64,000 nt of DNA from Cellulomonas sp. S1-8 (GTDB lineage: Bacteria > Actinomycetota > Actinomycetes > Actinomycetales > Cellulomonadaceae). Under the pieces are notes generated by a model, which was given only the letters and a program-made list of their open reading frames with translations, was not told the origin of the DNA and searched no databases. This document shows, one piece after another, positions 52,013 to 60,410 of the stretch (within the stretch, counting starts at the first letter, position 1; each line of letters begins with the position of its first letter). A program made the position numbers and the translations under genes. The stretch spans positions 3,534,001-3,598,000 of the forward strand of contig NZ_CP110806.1 of assembly GCF_026184235.1 (NCBI RefSeq), given 5' to 3'.

Positions 52013-53149
52013 ATGACCATCTCCGTCACCCGCACACGCCGTGCGGCAGCAGTGGGCGCCACCGCGCTCGCGCTGCTGCTCGGCCCTCTCGCACTGACCG
52101 GCGGCGCCACCCCCCTGCCCGCCGCCGCACCCTCCGCCGACCTTCCCGCCGGCATGGTCGACGCCCTGGAGCGCGACCTCGGCGTCCCCCGCGCCGAGGC
52201 CGGCCAGCGCCTGGCCTTCCAGGCCGACGCCGCCACCAAGGTCCGCACCCTCACGCAGGCCCTCGGCGCCACCTACGCCGGCGCGTGGGTCGACCCCGCC
52301 GCGGGCACCGTCCACGTCGCCACGACCACCCCGACGAAGGTGCGCGGCCCGATGGCCACCGGGGTCACGACGGTCACCGTCGAGCGCACCCTGGCCCAGC
52401 TCGAGTCCCTCGGCGCCACGCTGGACGCGGCAGGCCTCCCCGCGGACGTCGCCACCTGGTACGTCGACGTGCCGACCAACAAGATCGTCGTCGAGGCCGT
52501 CGGTGACACCGCGGCAGCCGCCGCGCTCGTGGCCGCCGCCGGTCTGCCGGCCGAGGCCGTGACCCTCGCCGCCGCACCCGCGGCGCCCCAGACCTTCATC
52601 GACGTGATCGGCGGCCGGGCGTACTACATCAACTCCCGCTCGCGCTGCTCCGTCGGCTTCTCGGTCCAGGGCGGCTTCGTGACCGCCGGCCACTGCGGCA
52701 CGACGGGGGCGTCGACGACCTCCCCGTCGGGCACCTTCCGGGGGTCGTCGTTCCCGGGCAACGACTACGGCTGGGTCCAGGTCGCGTCGGGCAACACCCC
52801 GCGCGGCCTGGTGGACAACTACTCGGGCGGCACGGTCCGTGTCACCGGTTCCCAGCAGGCGGCCGTCGGCGCGTACGTGTGCCGCTCCGGCAGCACCACG
52901 GGATGGCGCTGCGGGACGGTCCAGTCGTACAACTCCACGGTCCGCTACTCGCAGGGCTCGGTCTCGGGCCTGATCCGCACGACGGTGTGCGCCGAGCCCG
53001 GCGACTCCGGCGGCTCGCTCGTCGCCGGCACGCAGGCCCAGGGCGTCACGTCCGGCGGCTCGGGCAACTGCCGCTCCGGCGGGACGACCTACTTCCAGCC
53101 GGTCAACGAGATCCTGCAGGCGTACGGCCTGCGGCTGATCCTCGGGTGA
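52013..53149 (+). CDS. Secreted S1-family serine protease (streptogrisin/alpha-lytic type) with pro-domain
   Basis: 378 residues from ATG 52013, with GAGAGGCACG upstream. A Sec signal (AAAVGATALALLLGPLAL) is followed by a pro-domain (about residues 40-195) with two copies of the alpha-lytic-type fold, including ATWYVDVPTNKIVVEAVG. The mature enzyme has the triad His in VTAGHCG (near 225), Asp in GNDYGWV (near 250) and Ser in EPGDSGGS (near 330), with paired Cys. Enzymes of this family fold with help of the pro-domain, cleave it off, and act outside the cell on protein. A binding domain is not fused to it. Confidence 0.94.
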   Translation: MTISVTRTRRAAAVGATALALLLGPLALTGGATPLPAAAPSADLPAGMVDALERDLGVPRAEAGQRLAFQADAATKVRTLTQALGATYAGAWVDPAAGTVHVATTTPTKVRGPMATGVTTVTVERTLAQLESLGATLDAAGLPADVATWYVDVPTNKIVVEAVGDTAAAAALVAAAGLPAEAVTLAAAPAAPQTFIDVIGGRAYYINSRSRCSVGFSVQGGFVTAGHCGTTGASTTSPSGTFRGSSFPGNDYGWVQVASGNTPRGLVDNYSGGTVRVTGSQQAAVGAYVCRSGSTTGWRCGTVQSYNSTVRYSQGSVSGLIRTTVCAEPGDSGGSLVAGTQAQGVTSGGSGNCRSGGTTYFQPVNEILQAYGLRLILG

Positions 53150-53164
53150 TCACCGGCTGACGGT

Positions 53165-53196
53165 CGCGCGGCGGGCCTCTCCCTGTCCGCCGCGCG
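53165..53196. terminator. Terminator-like hairpin after the protease gene
   Basis: CGCGCGGCGG (53165-53174) pairs perfectly with CCGCCGCGCG (53187-53196) across a 12-base loop, 16 bases after the protease stop. Confidence 0.6.
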
Positions 53197-53263
53197 GCGC
53201 CCCGGGTCGTGCCGCGACCGCCCGGGGCGCCCCGGCTCGTCCCGTCCGACGGGCCCTGCAGGA

Positions 53264-53306
53264 GGTGGCGGGTGGCGCACGTCGGGGGGCTGCGCCACCC
53301 GCCACC
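53264..53306. terminator. 16-bp perfect hairpin before converging zincin gene
   Basis: GGTGGCGGGTGGCGCA (53264-53279) is exactly complementary to 53291-53306, loop 11 bases. It is placed just outside the stop of the leftward zincin gene and fits its terminator. Confidence 0.6.
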
Positions 53307-53311
53307 GGCAC

Positions 53312-53665
53312 CTAGGCCCAGCCGAGCGCGTGCAGCCGCTCGTCGTCGATGCCGAAGTGGTGGGCGATCTCGTGGACGACCGTGATCGCGACCTCGTCGA
53401 CGACCTCGTCGCGGTCCTCGCAGATCGCCAGCGTCGGCAGCCGGTAGACGAGGATCCGGTCCGGCAGCGAGCCGGCCGCCCAGAACTCGCCACGCTCCGT
53501 CAGCGGCGTCCCCTCGTAGAGGCCGAGCAGGTCCGGCTCGTCCGCCGGTGCGTGGTCCTCGACGAGCACCACGACGTTGTCCATCATGGCCGCGAGCTCC
53601 TCCGGGATCTCGTCCAGAGCGTCCCGCACCGCGTCCTCGAAGTCCTCGCGCGTCATGTCCACCAC
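53312..53665 (-). CDS. Small zincin-type metallopeptidase family protein
   Basis: 117 residues from GTG 53665 (AGGATGG upstream); ATG 53656 is also possible. TREDFEDAVRDALDEIPEEL at the start and the zinc signature VVHEIAHHFGIDDERLHALG (HExxHxxGxxD) at the end are the mark of the short actinobacterial metallopeptidase family (DUF1025-like). Substrate unknown; cytoplasmic, as no signal is present. Confidence 0.87.
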   Translation of the reverse strand: MVDMTREDFEDAVRDALDEIPEELAAMMDNVVVLVEDHAPADEPDLLGLYEGTPLTERGEFWAAGSLPDRILVYRLPTLAICEDRDEVVDEVAITVVHEIAHHFGIDDERLHALGWA

Positions 53666-53813
53666 GGCACCATCCTGCCCCCCATGGGGCCCTTCTGACC
53701 GGCTGCTGACCGGCTTCTGACCGGCCGACCGGAACCCGCTTTGGTGTTCGGGCCCCCAGCCCGTATGCTCAACACCGGTCTTCCGACGCCTCGACGTCAG
53801 GGGCGGACAACCC

Positions 53814-53886
53814 GCCCTCATCGTCTAGCGGCCTAGGACCCCGCCCTTTCACGGCGGTAGCACGGGTTCGAATCCCGTTGGGGGTA
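53814..53886 (+). tRNA. tRNA-Glu (UUC)
   Basis: Cloverleaf of 73 bases with anticodon loop CTTTCAC, D-arm TCGTCTAGCGG, T-arm GGGTTCGAATCCC and acceptor arms GCCCTCA and TGGGGGT with two G-U type pairs. CCA is not encoded. Confidence 0.95.
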
Positions 53887-53940
53887 CGAGCAGGACAGCA
53901 CGACATCACGACAGCTTCACGGTGGCTCCGGTCACCACGA

Positions 53941-54014
53941 GGCCCCGTAGCGCAGTTGGTTAGCGCGCCGCCCTGTCACGGCGGAGGTCGCGGGTTCAAG
54001 TCCCGTCGGGGTCG
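53941..54014 (+). tRNA. tRNA-Asp (GUC)
   Basis: 74 bases; anticodon loop CTGTCAC, D-arm AGCGCAGTTGGTTAGCGC, T-arm GGGTTCAAGTCCC and acceptor GGCCCCG with CGGGGTC (one G-U pair). CCA is not encoded. Confidence 0.96.
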
Positions 54015-54022
54015 CTGCGAGG

Positions 54023-54048
54023 GCCGACCGAGAGGTCGGCTTCCTCGT
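54023..54048 (+). terminator. Hairpin between tRNA-Asp and tRNA-Phe
   Basis: GCCGACC (54023-54029) and GGTCGGC (54034-54040) with a GAGA loop, followed by TTCCTCGTT. It could end the tRNA-Asp transcript or be an RNA processing element. Confidence 0.5.
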
Positions 54049-54053
54049 TGCGA

Positions 54054-54126
54054 GGCTCTGTAGCTCAGTTGGTAGAGCGTTCGACTGAAAATCGAAAGGT
54101 CACCGGATCGACGCCGGTCGGAGCCA
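54054..54126 (+). tRNA. tRNA-Phe (GAA) with unusual T-loop
   Basis: 73 bases; anticodon loop CTGAAAA, D-arm AGCTCAGTTGGTAGAGC, acceptor GGCTCTG with CGGAGCC. The T-loop reads ATCGACG instead of the standard TTCGANN, so position 54 is A. All stems pair. Confidence 0.95.
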
Positions 54127-54131
54127 CACCA

Positions 54132-54163
54132 GACGGCCCCGCGGGACGCCCGCCGGGGCCGTC
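54132..54163 (+). terminator. Terminator after the tRNA cluster
   Basis: GACGGCCCCG (54132-54141) pairs perfectly with CGGGGCCGTC (54154-54163), followed by GCTGTGT. It lies six bases after tRNA-Phe. Confidence 0.7.
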
Positions 54164-54326
54164 GCTGTGTCCGCTCCCCGGTGACCGACCGCTCGACGAC
54201 GAGCGGGGTCGCGCCCGCGCCGGTCTCACCCGGTCGACCGTCCGACTCGGGCCCATCGTCCCGTCCGTCGGCGGGGCCTGCGCGCCTACGGTGGGATCAC
54301 AGCTCCCACCGACCGAGGACACTCCT

Positions 54327-54758
54327 GTGACCACGACGACCGACCGCACCCGCCCCCGCATCCTCGACCGACTGACCGACCCGTTGACCGGGCGCGCGCG
54401 TGACCGGATCGAACGCGTGGAGGACAAGGTCCGCGCCGCGGTCCAGCACGAGCTCGACGCCGTCGGGCTGAGCATGCGCACCCGCGCCGTCCGCATCCGT
54501 CCGTCGGCGATCGCGTTCGGTGTGGCGGCCCTGCTGACCGTGACCGCCATCGCGCTGTTCGCGCTCGCGGCCGTCGTCGCCCTCTCCCACGTCGTCACGC
54601 TGTGGCTGTCCGCGCTGCTCGTCGGTGCCGCGCTGGTGCTGCTCGCGGCCGGCGCAGCCGCCTGGGGCCGTGCCATGCTGCCCGCCGGCAACCCGATCAT
54701 CCCCGTGCCGCTGAGCACGCACCCGGCCGAGGAGCTCGTGCACCCCTGGGCGGACTGA
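54327..54758 (+). CDS. Holin-X-like membrane protein (actinobacterial phage-holin family, putative)
   Basis: 143 residues from GTG 54327 with GAGGAC seven bases upstream. A charged amphipathic start (DRLTDPLTGRARDRIERVED) is followed by two close membrane helices (ALLTVTAIALFALAAVVAL; LLVGAALVLLAAGAAAW). This fits the PF07332-like small membrane proteins common in actinobacteria and paired here with a second one. They are housekeeping envelope proteins despite the name; true holin activity is doubtful. Function unknown. Confidence 0.65.
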   Translation: MTTTTDRTRPRILDRLTDPLTGRARDRIERVEDKVRAAVQHELDAVGLSMRTRAVRIRPSAIAFGVAALLTVTAIALFALAAVVALSHVVTLWLSALLVGAALVLLAAGAAAWGRAMLPAGNPIIPVPLSTHPAEELVHPWAD

Positions 54759-54918
54759 CCGCCGCGGGTCCACCAGCACCACGGCGCGCCCTCCCGGGCG
54801 ACCGACGGTGACCTGCCCCGCAGGTCCGGGGCCGTCCCGCCCTCGCGCGCGGGCGGGCGGACCTGCAGACTGATGACCTGCGGCAGCAACCGTCACTGCA
54901 GGTGAGGAAGGTCGTCGA

Positions 54919-55353
54919 ATGGTCACGAACTCCGGTTGGGCGAGCGACGCCCGTACCGACGCCCCCGAGGATCCTCGATCGCTCGGGCGGCTGGTCAGCG
55001 ACCTCAGCGAGCAGGCGGTCCGGCTCGTGCGGGCGGAGATCGATCTCGCCAAGGCCGAGGTCACGGCCAAGGCGAAGGAGGCGGGCATCGGGGTCGGCCT
55101 GCTGGCCGGCGCCGGCGTCGTCGCGCTCTACATGGTCAGTGCCTTCATCGCGACCGCGATCATCGGGCTGACCACCGTGATGCCGGCGTGGCTGGCCGCG
55201 CTCATCGTCTCGGTCCTCCTGCTGCTCGTCACCGTGCTGCTGGCGTTCCTGGGCATCCGACGGCTCAAGCAGGGCGTGCCGCCCGTGCCGGAGCGTGCCA
55301 TGGAGAACCTGCACGAGGACGTCGAGACCGTGAAGAAGGGACTGCAGCGGTGA
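54919..55353 (+). CDS. Actinobacterial Holin-X family membrane protein
   Basis: 144 residues from ATG 54919. SLGRLVSDLSEQAVRLVRAE, then IDLAKAEVTAKAKEAGIG, is the PF07332 signature helix; two membrane helices (GLLAGAGVVALYMVSAFIAT and WLAALIVSVLLLLVTVLL) follow. Its stop overlaps the DUF3618 start as GTGA, the standard pairing of the two families. The role is unknown, probably linked to the envelope. Confidence 0.85.
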   Translation: MVTNSGWASDARTDAPEDPRSLGRLVSDLSEQAVRLVRAEIDLAKAEVTAKAKEAGIGVGLLAGAGVVALYMVSAFIATAIIGLTTVMPAWLAALIVSVLLLLVTVLLAFLGIRRLKQGVPPVPERAMENLHEDVETVKKGLQR

Positions 55354-55637
55354 GCGCGAAGGATGTCACGCCCTCCCCCGAGATCGCCGTGCTCGAGGCC
55401 GAGGTGACGCTCACCCGGGAGCAGCTCGCAGCGACCGTGGACGCGCTCGTCGACCGGGTCGACCCTCGACGTCAGGCCGATCGCGCCGCAGCGCGTGGCC
55501 GACGGCTCCTCTTCGACGCCACGGACCCTGCGGCCCTGCCGGAGGACCGCGCCCACGCCCGCAAGGTCCTGGTGATCGCCGGGGTCGCCGTCGCCCTCGT
55601 GGTGGTCGGCATCGTCCGCAGGGCGACGCGGGGCTGA
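55350..55637 (+). CDS. DUF3618 single-helix membrane protein
   Basis: 95 residues from GTG 55350. IAVLEAEVTLTREQLAATVD, then ALVDRVDP, is the DUF3618 motif; one C-terminal helix (VLVIAGVAVALVVVGIV) ends in basic residues. Always found next to Holin-X proteins in actinobacteria; function unknown. Confidence 0.85.
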   Translation: MSAKDVTPSPEIAVLEAEVTLTREQLAATVDALVDRVDPRRQADRAAARGRRLLFDATDPAALPEDRAHARKVLVIAGVAVALVVVGIVRRATRG

Positions 55638-55675
55638 CGAGCGGGGCGCGCGACGCCCGACGGCACCACGCACGG

Positions 55676-55734
55676 CGACGGCCGCAGCCGGCCCGCTCTC
55701 CGGTCTCCCGGATGCGGACCGACTGCGGCCGTCG
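55676..55734. terminator. Inverted repeat between DUF3618 and bldC
   Basis: CGACGGCCGCAG (55676-55687) is exactly complementary to 55723-55734, and the 35-base interior can also fold. Placed between converging genes, it fits a bidirectional terminator. Confidence 0.55.
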
Positions 55735-55873
55735 TCGTCGATGGATCCGTGCTCGCTCGACATCTCCCGGCGCCGCTGTGCGGTGCTGGTGGGTCCTGGT
55801 GTCGTGGACGTCTCGCGCACTCCCCCGCGGTGCGCGCAACACGCCGGCCTGACGACCGACCCCGTCGGGCGGG

Positions 55874-56092
55874 CTAGGACTCCTGGGTGGTCGGCCGCGG
55901 CTGCGGCACGCCGTTGAGCAGGTTGCGGACCTCGGACTCGCGGTACCGGCGGTGGCCGCCGAGCGTGCGGATCGAGGACAGCTTGCCCGACTTCGCCCAT
56001 CGGGTGACCGTCTTGGGGTCGACCCGGAAGAGCGTTGCGACCTCCGAGGGCGTGAGTAGCGCCTCGGCCTCGGACGAGTGAATGGTGGACAC
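55874..56092 (-). CDS. bldC: BldC-family MerR-type DNA-binding regulator
   Basis: 72 residues from GTG 56092, with GAAGGAGG six bases upstream. LLTPSEVATLFRVDPKTVTR, then WAKSGKLSSIRTLGGHRRYR, is the BldC core: a stand-alone winged helix of the MerR superfamily without effector domain. In Streptomyces BldC controls the onset of development and binds DNA as a head-to-tail oligomer; orthologues are widespread in non-sporulating actinobacteria. It is preceded by a 698-base gap, typical of a heavily controlled regulator. Confidence 0.93.
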   Translation of the reverse strand: MSTIHSSEAEALLTPSEVATLFRVDPKTVTRWAKSGKLSSIRTLGGHRRYRESEVRNLLNGVPQPRPTTQES

Positions 56093-56790
56093 GGAGAACC
56101 TCCTTCGTCATGACCGCCCCGGGGGACACGTGGCCGGAGTCGGCCACGACCCGGGACTCTGCGGTCGTGCTCTGCTTCTGACACATCGGGCATCCCGGGA
56201 CACGGCGACCGGGTGCGGCGCGTGCCCCGACTCCGGGGCCCGAGCGGTGCAGCCGTCACCACGTCCCTGGAGTGACGTCGACACCCGCAGCCTAAACCCG
56301 TCCGAATCCGGACACACCTCAGGGTCACTCCTGCGCGGTGTCACCCGATCGTGTGACGGCCATGTGGTGCACTTCTCGCATGCACAGCCGATACTTGTCG
56401 TCGCACACGGCTGACCAGCGGGAACAGTGGCAATCGAAGCGCGTCGACGACGCGACGTGGGCGTATATCCCTCGTATGGACACGTTCCCGCGATCGATGT
56501 GGGCGATAATGTGATCTAGGTCACATTTCTGCCCGGCCACCTGGTGGGACGAGTACGTCCGACCGGCGGACTGCGAGGCGGTGGCGTCGTGACCGGAGTC
56601 ACGTGACCCATTCTTCAGAGTCATCCCGACAGTTGCCGGACGGCCGACGTGTCGGAGCCCACCCGGGCGCAGGTGGTCGGAATGGATCGCGAGCATGTAC
56701 CGTTGCCACACGAAGAGACTGAACAGCACCCCGGGGCCGCACGTGTCAGCACGGAGCCGCCCCGCTTCCACGTCAGAGGGGGTCGATGCC
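56093..56790. other. Long intergenic control region between divergent bldC and DUF3073 genes
   Basis: No convincing gene was found in these 698 bases: the leftward frame at 56325-56792 has no domain and an uneven residue content. The region is clearly less GC-rich than the rest and holds a perfect CRP/GlxR-type site (56510-56525). A GATAAT (56505-56510) overlaps the first base of that site, and a possible leftward -10 for bldC (TAGGCT on the minus strand, 56289-56294) would give a leader of about 190 bases. Confidence 0.6.
56510..56525. promoter_or_regulatory. CRP/GlxR-type operator
   Basis: TGTGATCTAGGTCACA is a perfect match to TGTGA-N6-TCACA and to the GlxR form TGTGANNTANNTCACA. It overlaps GATAAT (56505-56510), suggesting control of one of the two divergent transcripts. 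Confidence 0.7.
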
Positions 56791-57003
56791 ATGGGGCGCG
56801 GCCGTCAGAAGGCTAAGCAGACGAAGGTAGCCCGGGAGCTGAAGTACTTCAGCCCGGAGACCAACTACCGAGCCCTCGAGCAGGAGCTCTCGTCGCCGAG
56901 CCGCAACGATGTCGTCACGGACAGCCGCCGCAGCGCGGTGAGCACGGACGACGACGACCCCGCTGGTTGGGACCGTTGGCCGCCGCGGGACGACGACCGC
57001 TGA
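56791..57003 (+). CDS. DUF3073 protein
   Basis: 70 residues from ATG 56791, with AGAGGGGGT upstream. MGRGRQKAKQTKVARELKYF, then SPETNYRALEQEL, is the near-invariant DUF3073 start; the acidic Asp-rich end (STDDDDPAGWDRWPPRDDDR) is also typical. Found next to purM in many actinobacteria, as here. Function unknown; probably an RNA- or ribosome-associated small basic protein, but that is speculation. Confidence 0.92.
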   Translation: MGRGRQKAKQTKVARELKYFSPETNYRALEQELSSPSRNDVVTDSRRSAVSTDDDDPAGWDRWPPRDDDR

Positions 57004-57078
57004 CGACCCCTCGGCGCTCCTCCTGGACGCAGTCACGCGGCTCTCACGCCACCTGACCCACCTCATCGCCTGACCCGC

Positions 57079-57110
57079 ACGGGGCTTGGGGCTTCGGGCT
57101 TCGGCCCCGT
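57079..57110. terminator. Possible terminator between DUF3073 and purM
   Basis: ACGGGGC (57079-57085) and GCCCCGT (57104-57110) pair across a loop of GGGCTT repeats, between converging genes. Nothing else was seen in the 260-base gap. Confidence 0.4.
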
Positions 57111-57263
57111 GGCTCCCGCTGCTCGACGTGCTCACGACGCGGACGGGCGCGCTCGACGACCGGCGCCCTCGACGACCCCCGTCGTCAGGTGCCGGCCGAC
57201 GGCTCCGGACGGCACCGACGCCCGGCGTCTGCGGCGCACCCGGCTCGAGGCCGCGAGGCGTCG

Positions 57264-58385
57264 TCAGGCCGTCCGGTACGCGCCGTGCAGCCGGACCGCG
57301 CCGCCCTGCACACCCTTCGTGCCGGCGACCAGGCCGGGCGCCGTCGCGTCGTCGTCGTGCGCATCCCGCACGGTCCCGAGCACCCACGCCGGCATCCCGT
57401 GGTCCCGCGCAGCCCGCTGCAGGTCGTCCGCGACGTCCGCCGAGACGACGGCGACCATGCCGACGCCCAGGTTGAGGGTGTTCTCGAGGTCGTGCCACGG
57501 CACGGCGCCCAGACCCTGCACGAGCGAGAACACGGGCGGCAGCACCCAGGACGCGCGGTCCACGTCCGCGACCAGCCCCGGCGGCAGCACGCGCGCGACG
57601 TTGGCCGCGAGACCCCCGCCGGTGACGTGGCTGAAGACGTGCACACGGTCCGGGCCGAACTGGTCCACGAGCGCGAGGCAGTCCGTCGCGTAGACGCGCG
57701 TCGGCTCCAGGAGCTCCTCGCCGAGCGTGCGGCCCAGCTCGTCCACGTGCCGCTCCAGGCCCCAGCCGGCGACCTGCACGACGCGCCGCACCAGGGAGTA
57801 CCCGTTGGAGTGCAGCCCGGACGACCCGAGCGCGACCAGCACGTCCCCCGCGCGCACGCGCTCGGGGCCCAGCAGCTCGTCCGCCTCGACGACGCCCGTC
57901 GCCGCACCCGCGACGTCGTACTCGTCGGGCCCCAGCAGGCCGGGGTGCTCGGCCGTCTCGCCGCCGACGAGCGCGGTCCCCGCGGCCGAGCAGGCGGCGG
58001 CGATGCCGCGCACCACGTCGGCGATGCGCTCCGGCACGACGCGGCCGCAGGCGATGTAGTCCGTCATGAACAGCGGGCGCGCACCGACCACGACGATGTC
58101 GTCGACGACCATGCCCACCAGGTCCCACCCGATCGTGTCGTGCACGTCCATGGCCTGCGCGATCGCGACCTTGGTGCCCACGCCGTCGGTCGACGTCGCG
58201 AGCAGCGGACGCCGGTAGGCCGTGAGCGCCGACGCGTCGTACAGGCCGGCGAACCCGCCGACGCCCCCGAGCACCTGCGGCCCGTGCGTCGCGCGCACGG
58301 CGTCCTTCATGAGCTCGACGGCGCGGTCCCCGGCCTCGGTGTCGACGCCCGCCGACGCGTACGTGACGGGCTGCGGGGCGCTCAC
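57264..58385 (-). CDS. purM: Phosphoribosylformylglycinamidine cyclo-ligase
   Basis: 373 residues from GTG 58385, overlapping the purF stop as GTGA. VTYASAGVDTEAGDRAVELM, LLATSTDGVGTKVAIAQAMD, GMVVDDIVVVGARPLFMTDY, ALVGGETAEHPG and GLHSNGYSLVRR are the PurM ATP- and substrate-binding signatures. It makes aminoimidazole ribotide in purine synthesis, in the cytoplasm. The purF-purM order is standard. Confidence 0.97.
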   Translation of the reverse strand: MSAPQPVTYASAGVDTEAGDRAVELMKDAVRATHGPQVLGGVGGFAGLYDASALTAYRRPLLATSTDGVGTKVAIAQAMDVHDTIGWDLVGMVVDDIVVVGARPLFMTDYIACGRVVPERIADVVRGIAAACSAAGTALVGGETAEHPGLLGPDEYDVAGAATGVVEADELLGPERVRAGDVLVALGSSGLHSNGYSLVRRVVQVAGWGLERHVDELGRTLGEELLEPTRVYATDCLALVDQFGPDRVHVFSHVTGGGLAANVARVLPPGLVADVDRASWVLPPVFSLVQGLGAVPWHDLENTLNLGVGMVAVVSADVADDLQRAARDHGMPAWVLGTVRDAHDDDATAPGLVAGTKGVQGGAVRLHGAYRTA

Positions 58386-59947
58386 GGGCGCTCCAGCGCG
58401 GACGCGCCACCGGCCGCGGGGACGATGCTGAGCAGGCCGTCCTCGGGCTGGCCCAGCGGCAGCTGGTTCTGCTCGAGCAGGTGCTTGCCGAGCTGCTCCG
58501 ACGGGGGCAGCTCGATGGGGTACCGGCCGCTGAAGCACGCCGTGCACAGCTGCGACGCGGGCTGCTCGGTGGCGGCGATCATGTGCTCCTCGGACAGGTA
58601 GCCGAGGGAGTCGGCGCCCAGCGACCGGGCGATCTCCGCGACCCCCAGGCCGTTGGCGATGAGCTCGGCGCGCGACGCGAAGTCGATCCCGTAGAAGCAC
58701 GGCCACTTCACGGGCGGCGCGGTGATCCGGATGTGGACCTCGGCCGCGCCGGACTCGCGCAGCATGCGCACCAGGGCGCGCTGCGTGTTGCCGCGCACGA
58801 TCGTGTCGTCGACGACGACGAGGCGCTTGCCGCGGATGACGTCCTTGAGCGGGTTGAGCTTGAGACGGATGCCGAGCTGGCGCAGCGTCTGCGAGGGCTG
58901 GATGAACGTGCGCCCCACGTAGGCGTTCTTCGTCAGGCCCTGACCGAACGGGATCCCGGACTTGGCCGCGTACCCCACCGCGGCGGGCGTCCCGGACTCG
59001 GGGACGGGGATGACGAGGTCCGCCTCGACGGGGTGCTCGACGGCCAGGCGCCGGCCCATCTCGACGCGCGCGGCGTGCACCGAGCGGCCGTTGATCGTCG
59101 TGTCGGGGCGCGCGAGGTACACGTACTCGAACACGCAGCCCGCGCGGTCGATCGGGGCGAAGCGCGTCGAGCGCAGCCCGTCGGAGTCGATCGCGATGAA
59201 CTCACCCGGCTCGACCTCGCGCACGTAGGACGCGCCGACGATGTCGAGGGCCGAGGTCTCGGAGGCCACGACCCAGCCGCGCTCGAGGCGGCCCAGCACC
59301 AGCGGGCGGACGCCCTGCGGGTCGCGCGCCGCGTACAGCGTGCGCTCGTCCATGAACACCAGGCAGAAGGCCCCCCGCAGGCGGGGCAGCACCTCGAGTG
59401 CCGTCGCCTCCAGGGTGTGGTCCGGGTCGCCCGCGAGCAGCGCGGTGATCAGCGCCGTGTCGGTGGTGTTGCCGCGCGCGAGCTCGCCGCGCCGCTGGCT
59501 GCCGTACCGCTCGGCGACCAGGTCGACGAGCTCGGCGGAGTTGGTGAGGTTGCCGTTGTGCCCCAGGGCGACGGTCCCGGCCGCGGTCGGGCCGAGCGTC
59601 GGCTGCGCGTTCTCCCACGTCGACCCGCCGGTCGTCGAGTAGCGCGTGTGCCCGACGGCGATGTGCCCCTGCAGGGCGTTCAGCGCGGTCTCGTCGAAGA
59701 CCTGGGAGACCAGACCCATGTCCTTGTAGACGAGCAGCTGCGAGCCGTTGGACGTCGCGATGCCCGCGGACTCCTGCCCGCGATGCTGCAACGCGTAGAG
59801 GCCGAAGTAGGTGAGCTTCGCCACCTCTTCGCCGGGTGCCCAGACGCCGAAGACGCCGCAGGCATCCTGCGGGCCTTTCTCGCCGGGTAGAAGGTCGTGG
59901 TTGAGACGTCCGTCTGCGCGGGTGGCCACGGCACCATGGTTGCACAC
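58382..59947 (-). CDS. purF: Amidophosphoribosyltransferase
   Basis: 521 residues from GTG 59947; GTG 59929 would give the more usual VATRADGRLNHDLL start and 515 residues. The glutamine amidotransferase nucleophile Cys is in DACGVFG (residue 30), exposed after removal of a short propeptide; LYALQHRGQESAGI and HNGNLTN follow. The PRPP-binding motif VVVDDTIVRGNT and C-terminal Cys residues near LCTACFSGRYPIE suit the iron-sulphur-type PurF. First committed step of purine synthesis. Confidence 0.96.
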   Translation of the reverse strand: MCNHGAVATRADGRLNHDLLPGEKGPQDACGVFGVWAPGEEVAKLTYFGLYALQHRGQESAGIATSNGSQLLVYKDMGLVSQVFDETALNALQGHIAVGHTRYSTTGGSTWENAQPTLGPTAAGTVALGHNGNLTNSAELVDLVAERYGSQRRGELARGNTTDTALITALLAGDPDHTLEATALEVLPRLRGAFCLVFMDERTLYAARDPQGVRPLVLGRLERGWVVASETSALDIVGASYVREVEPGEFIAIDSDGLRSTRFAPIDRAGCVFEYVYLARPDTTINGRSVHAARVEMGRRLAVEHPVEADLVIPVPESGTPAAVGYAAKSGIPFGQGLTKNAYVGRTFIQPSQTLRQLGIRLKLNPLKDVIRGKRLVVVDDTIVRGNTQRALVRMLRESGAAEVHIRITAPPVKWPCFYGIDFASRAELIANGLGVAEIARSLGADSLGYLSEEHMIAATEQPASQLCTACFSGRYPIELPPSEQLGKHLLEQNQLPLGQPEDGLLSIVPAAGGASALERP

Positions 59948-60015
59948 CGGATCCGCCGACCGCCGCCTGGGTCCACGCCTCGACGTGGAGCGCCGAGGCC
60001 CCTGCCGAGCCCGGC

Positions 60016-60396
60016 TCAGCCCTGCGCGGACCGCCGACGACGCGTGCTGCGCCGGTCGGCGAGCACCGCCAGGCCGCCACCGACGAAGGCGCCGACGACC
60101 CCGAGGGTCAGGGCCAGGATCCAGCGCACGCCGGCCTGCCCGTCGAGGAACGGCAGCACCCCCCCGCCGGAGTCGCCCACCCCGCTGCCGTCCGCCGTGA
60201 GCAGGGCCAGGACCAGGCCGGCGAGCACGCCGACCAGCGCACCGGCGACGATGAACGCCCCGTACCGCGGGGCCCGACGCACCGTCGCGGGGATCGCCAC
60301 GCGGGCCAGCTCGGCCTCGCTCGGGACGTCGCCCGGCACCGGCACGTCGTCCGGGCGCGGGTCCGGGCGCGGGTCGTCAGGCTGCTCGTCGGGCAC
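60016..60396 (-). CDS. Two-helix membrane protein, unknown function
   Basis: 126 residues from GTG 60396 with AGGATC upstream. An acidic Asp/Pro start, then AELARVAIPATVRRAPRYGA before helix one (FIVAGALVGVLAGLVLALL), a Gly-rich loop, helix two (WILALTLGVVGAFVGGGLAV) and a basic end. It lies between the sterol-carrier-like gene and purF, a neighbourhood kept in many actinobacteria. Role unknown. Confidence 0.72.
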   Translation of the reverse strand: MPDEQPDDPRPDPRPDDVPVPGDVPSEAELARVAIPATVRRAPRYGAFIVAGALVGVLAGLVLALLTADGSGVGDSGGGVLPFLDGQAGVRWILALTLGVVGAFVGGGLAVLADRRSTRRRRSAQG

Positions 60397-60410
60397 CCCG
60401 CGATCCTAGG

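Noticed and set aside
53878..54063. Small frame across tRNA-Asp
   Set aside because: It is a read-through of tRNA sequence with no domain.
54048..54326. N-terminal extension of the Holin-X-like gene over tRNA-Phe
   Set aside because: The extension translates the tRNA gene itself; GTG 54327 with GAGGAC is the sensible start.
56325..56792. 155-residue leftward frame in the bldC-DUF3073 gap
   Set aside because: No domain or ribosome binding site, irregular composition, and it covers the likely promoters and operator.
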